Assembly (NCBI GenBank): GCA_024636105.1
Contig: JAGXHO010000143.1
Location: 1-14,821 of the forward strand
Direction of reading: 5' to 3'
Length of the DNA stretch: 14,821 bases
Origin: Trueperaceae bacterium
GTDB taxonomy: Bacteria > Deinococcota > Deinococci > Deinococcales > Trueperaceae
In this document: positions 11,945 through 14,821 of the stretch, piece after piece
How the letters are laid out: each line of letters starts with the position of its first letter
Position numbering within the stretch: the stretch's first letter is position 1
Notes under the pieces: model-generated
Database searches by the model: none
What the model saw: the letters and a program-made list of their open reading frames with translations, nothing else
Told to the model about the DNA's origin: nothing
Program-made: the position numbers and the translations under genes

Positions 11945-14821
11945 ATGGCCCAGCTCGCGACGCTCGGTGGTCTGACGCTCGACCCACCCGGGTTCGCGCA
12001 GGCCAAACCGCTCGTGCTGCTCGCGTACCTGGTCGTCGAGGGACCCCAACCGCGGCGACGTCTGGCCGACCTGTTCTGGCCGGAAGGCCAGGGGCGCAAG
12101 AGCCTCTCGATGGCGCTCACCCGCCTTCGCCACGGCGTCGGCGACGTCGTCGCCACCGATGACCGCCGGGTCTGGGCGACTTGCGCAAGCGACGTCGACG
12201 AGCTGCTCCGGGCGTTGGACGCCGGCGCGTGGGCTCGGGCCGACGCGCGCTACGTGGGCGCCTTCCTCGACGGCGTCGCGCTCGCCGACGCCAGCGCCGA
12301 GATCGAGGAGTGGCTGCTCGCGACCCGCGAGCACTTGGCCGACCGCGTGCGCCACGCGCTGCTCGAGCTCTCCGAGGACGCTGCCCGGGCAGGTCGCTTC
12401 ACCGAAGCCGGTGCGGCGGCCGAACGGGCGTACCGCCTCGCCGGTGCCGCCCCTGCGGAGCCCGCCGTGCTCGAGCGCCTCCACGCGCTGCTGTGCGCCG
12501 GCCGCAGCCGGCACGCGCCGGACGCGCGCCGCGAACTGGCGGAGTACGGCGTCGCCGTCCACCTCACGACCGACGAGGCTCGCGCGCGATGGCGGCGCGA
12601 AGCGGTGCCGAGACCACCGACCAACCTCGCGGCGCAGCGCACCTCCTTCATCGGGCGCACCGCGGAGCTCGCGTGGATCGCCGAAGCGCTCGCTCGTCCG
12701 GAGGGGCGCCTCGTCACGCTCGTCGGACCTGGCGGCATCGGCAAGTCGCGCCTCGCGCACGAAGCGGCGCGCGCGGTGCTGACCGACGATCGCTACCCGG
12801 ACGGCGTCTTCGCGGTCGCCGGCAGCGACGCGGCGGCGCTCGCGCACGCCGTGGCGGCGGCGGTCGGGCCGGATGGTTTGGGCCCGGACGCCACCGACGG
12901 GGCGCCGGGTGACCCGTGGTCGCGCGCCACGGCGGCGCTCCGGAACGCTCGGGCACTCGTCGTGATCGACGACCTGGACGGCACGCCCGACGCCGCCGAA
13001 CGCATCGACGCGCTCCTGGCCGGTACGACCGATCTCACCATCGTCGCGACGGCGCGGCGGCGCCTCGGCGTGGACGGCGAACGGGTCGTGGTGGTGCCCG
13101 GGCTTCCGGTGCCCGCGGCCGACGAGACCTGGTCCCATGCGCTCGGCAGCGACGGCGTGCGCTTGCTGCTCGAACGGGCGAGCCAAGCCCAGGCCGGGCT
13201 CGATCTGGCGCCGCAAGCCCGCGACGTGATCGCCCTGTGCCGCGCCCTCGAGGGGTGGCCGCTCGCGCTGGAGCTGGTCGCCCCCTGGACCCGACTGATG
13301 TCGTGCGCGGACCTCGTCGCCCAGCTCGTCGACGACCCGGACTTCATCGCCGCCGACGCCGACGCGGCGCCCGGCCGCCACCGCAGCCTGCGCTCGGTGT
13401 TCGAGGCGAGTTGGGGGCTGCTCGACGAGGTGGAGCGGGTCGCCGCCCGTCGCCTCGCGGTCTTCCGGGGCGGTTTCCGCCGTGAAGCCGCCGTGCAGGT
13501 GGCCGGAGCCACCTTGGCGACGCTGGCGCGTCTCGTCGACGCCTCGCTCGTCCGCGGCGGCCCCGACGGCCGCTACTCGGTCCACGCGCTCGTCGCCGCC
13601 TCGCTCGTCGAGAAGCTCGCGGAGGCCGGCGAGCGGGCGACCGCGACGGCGAGCCACCGGCGCCACTACCTCGGGTGGTTGGCAGCCCAGCGCGAGCGCT
13701 TGGGCCAGGGCCATCAGGCCGAGGTGTTCGCGGCTGCCCGCGAGGAGTGGGGCAACGTCGCGGTGATCCTGGAGGACGCCGTCGTGCACCGCGACCTCGC
13801 GACGGTCGCTGCGTTCCTCGACCTGCTCGACGTCGCCTTCGAGGCGCGCGGCGCGCTCGCCGAGGGCCTCCACTGGCTCCAGCGGGTCGACGAGGGGCTG
13901 GACGACGGGCCCACCGCACGGCTGCGCGCGCGCGTGCGCGTCGAGATCGGTTGGTTCCTGCAGCGCCTCGGCGACGTCGCCGCGGGGCGCGACCGCACCC
14001 AGGACGCGCTCGTCCTGCTCGACGCCGTCGCGCCGCCGTCCACCGAGCCAGCGCTGCGCGCCCGTGCGTGGATGAACCTCGCGGTGGCCGAGGGCGCCCT
14101 CGGCCACCGCGACCGCGCCCGCCCGCTGCTCGAACGGGCCCTGCACCTCGCTCGGTCGAGCGACGACCGCGGCGTCCTGGCAGCCGTCCTCGGGAGCCTG
14201 GGGGTCGACGCCGGCGAGCACGGGCGCGCCGCCGAAGCGACCGCCTTCTTCGAGGAGGCGGTCGAGCTCCACGAGCGCGACGGTCGGGTGCTCGGCGCGA
14301 TCCGTGAGCTCGGCAACCTCGCCATCGCCTGTGGCGAACAGGACGACTTCGCGCGGTCCGGCGCGCTCTTCGAGCGGAGCCTGGCGCTCGCGCGCTCGAT
14401 CGGGTTCCGACAGACGCTCCCCTTCACGCTCTCCAACCTGGGCGTGCACCACGAGCGGCTCGGTGACTTGGCGCGCGCCCGCGAACTCAACGTCGAGGCC
14501 CGAACCGTCGCGGTCGAGACGGGCCAGCGCCCGATCCTCGTCGGCATCCTGGTCAACCTCGTGTCCGTGCACCGGCGCCTCGGCGAGACCAGCGCCGCAG
14601 TCGAGGCATCGAACCAGGCGCTGGCGCTGGCGCGCGACCTCCGCATGGAACCCCTGCAGGCCCAGGCCCTCGAGGCCCGAGCCGAGCTCGCGGCGGCGAT
14701 CGGCGACCGCGCTTGGGCGGCGCGGCTGACCCAGGCCGTACTGCAGAGCCCGGCGACGCGCTCGTACACGGGCAACGGCGCGGCTGAGGCATGGGCGCGG
14801 CTGCGCCCTGTGCTGAGCGCG
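11945..14821 (+). CDS. SARP/BTAD-type transcriptional regulator with NB-ARC (STAND) ATPase and TPR repeats (3' end beyond window)
   Basis: An open frame of 959 codons running off the end, probably nearly complete. Residues 1-65 form an OmpR/SARP-like winged helix (KPLVLLAYLVVEGPQPRRRL and LADLFWPE, then LSMALTRLRHG). Residues 85-215 form a helical BTAD-like region. A STAND ATPase follows: P-loop GPGGIGKS (261-268, Lys267), Walker B LVVIDDLD (338-345), an ATARRR sensor, and EGWPLALEL (436-444), the counterpart of GLPL. A winged-helix linker spans about 478-560, and from about 575 to the end TPR-type helical pairs recur (for example ARARPLLERALHLARS). ATG 11945 has GGAGG 5 bases upstream. Such regulators are held inactive until a ligand or partner allows ATP-driven oligomerisation. 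It is divergent from the secreted operon and is its likely activator; the signal is unknown. The family pattern is common in Deinococcota and Actinobacteria. Confidence 0.9.
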   Translation, partial: MAQLATLGGLTLDPPGFAQAKPLVLLAYLVVEGPQPRRRLADLFWPEGQGRKSLSMALTRLRHGVGDVVATDDRRVWATCASDVDELLRALDAGAWARADARYVGAFLDGVALADASAEIEEWLLATREHLADRVRHALLELSEDAARAGRFTEAGAAAERAYRLAGAAPAEPAVLERLHALLCAGRSRHAPDARRELAEYGVAVHLTTDEARARWRREAVPRPPTNLAAQRTSFIGRTAELAWIAEALARPEGRLVTLVGPGGIGKSRLAHEAARAVLTDDRYPDGVFAVAGSDAAALAHAVAAAVGPDGLGPDATDGAPGDPWSRATAALRNARALVVIDDLDGTPDAAERIDALLAGTTDLTIVATARRRLGVDGERVVVVPGLPVPAADETWSHALGSDGVRLLLERASQAQAGLDLAPQARDVIALCRALEGWPLALELVAPWTRLMSCADLVAQLVDDPDFIAADADAAPGRHRSLRSVFEASWGLLDEVERVAARRLAVFRGGFRREAAVQVAGATLATLARLVDASLVRGGPDGRYSVHALVAASLVEKLAEAGERATATASHRRHYLGWLAAQRERLGQGHQAEVFAAAREEWGNVAVILEDAVVHRDLATVAAFLDLLDVAFEARGALAEGLHWLQRVDEGLDDGPTARLRARVRVEIGWFLQRLGDVAAGRDRTQDALVLLDAVAPPSTEPALRARAWMNLAVAEGALGHRDRARPLLERALHLARSSDDRGVLAAVLGSLGVDAGEHGRAAEATAFFEEAVELHERDGRVLGAIRELGNLAIACGEQDDFARSGALFERSLALARSIGFRQTLPFTLSNLGVHHERLGDLARARELNVEARTVAVETGQRPILVGILVNLVSVHRRLGETSAAVEASNQALALARDLRMEPLQAQALEARAELAAAIGDRAWAARLTQAVLQSPATRSYTGNGAAEAWARLRPVLSA

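Noticed and set aside
9898..12162. Plus-strand open frame of 754 codons across the fibre gene and the regulator start
   Set aside because: Crosses the proposed promoter region and overlaps the S74 fibre, the small lipoprotein and the start of the regulator, all of which have clear motifs; the translation is low-complexity.
11840..14572. Minus-strand open frame of 910 codons opposite the regulator
   Set aside because: The plus-strand frame from 11945 has winged-helix, P-loop, Walker B and TPR motifs; the antisense product has none.
1..14821. tRNA, rRNA, CRISPR arrays, insertion sequences or riboswitches
   Set aside because: No tRNA-like cloverleaf, regular short repeat-spacer pattern, transposase or terminal inverted repeats were recognised on either strand by reading; a formal covariance search was not possible.

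Overview
The window is very GC-rich (third codon positions mostly G or C), has no tRNA, rRNA, CRISPR array or insertion sequence, and reads as ordinary chromosome with one unusual secreted-protein locus. I infer a Deinococcota member, most likely near Truepera. The reasons are the substrate-binding protein signal peptide ending in AAAQ, the SARP-type regulator fused to a STAND ATPase and TPR tail, and TACACT-like -10 elements. This is a judgement from protein style, not a database result.

Region 1 (1-3218). A minus-strand transport operon enters from the right: an oligopeptide-type ABC substrate-binding lipid-free secreted protein (429-1994), a perfect hairpin, then the first 100 codons of the inner-membrane permease (1-302). 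Divergent from it is an LLM-class flavin-dependent monooxygenase (2172-3218).

Region 2 (3249-4088). A short nucleotidyltransferase-like protein overlaps an HTH protein by ATGA, resembling a toxin-antitoxin or defence pair. It closes with a hairpin shared with the convergent gene.

Region 3 (4094-6334). Two related DUF6498-type membrane proteins flank a decayed ribokinase that lacks an internal block and its C-terminus. A 32-codon stub overlaps the kinase start.

Region 4 (6412-14821). This is the most interesting part. A minus-strand operon encodes exported proteins in the order: 48-residue lipoprotein, S74-type self-cleaving fibre-like protein with cysteine-bearing repeats, S8 subtilase lipoprotein with Ig/PKD-like domains, then (after a 13-bp perfect hairpin) a seven-bladed beta-propeller lipoprotein. 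Facing it across about 167 bp is a large SARP/BTAD-NB-ARC-TPR regulator that runs off the window end. The gap holds two identical 8-mers spaced 11 bp apart and placed 9 bp before a -10-like TAGGGT of the operon, the geometry expected of a SARP operator. I infer that the regulator controls a cell-surface fibre/protease/propeller system of unknown purpose.
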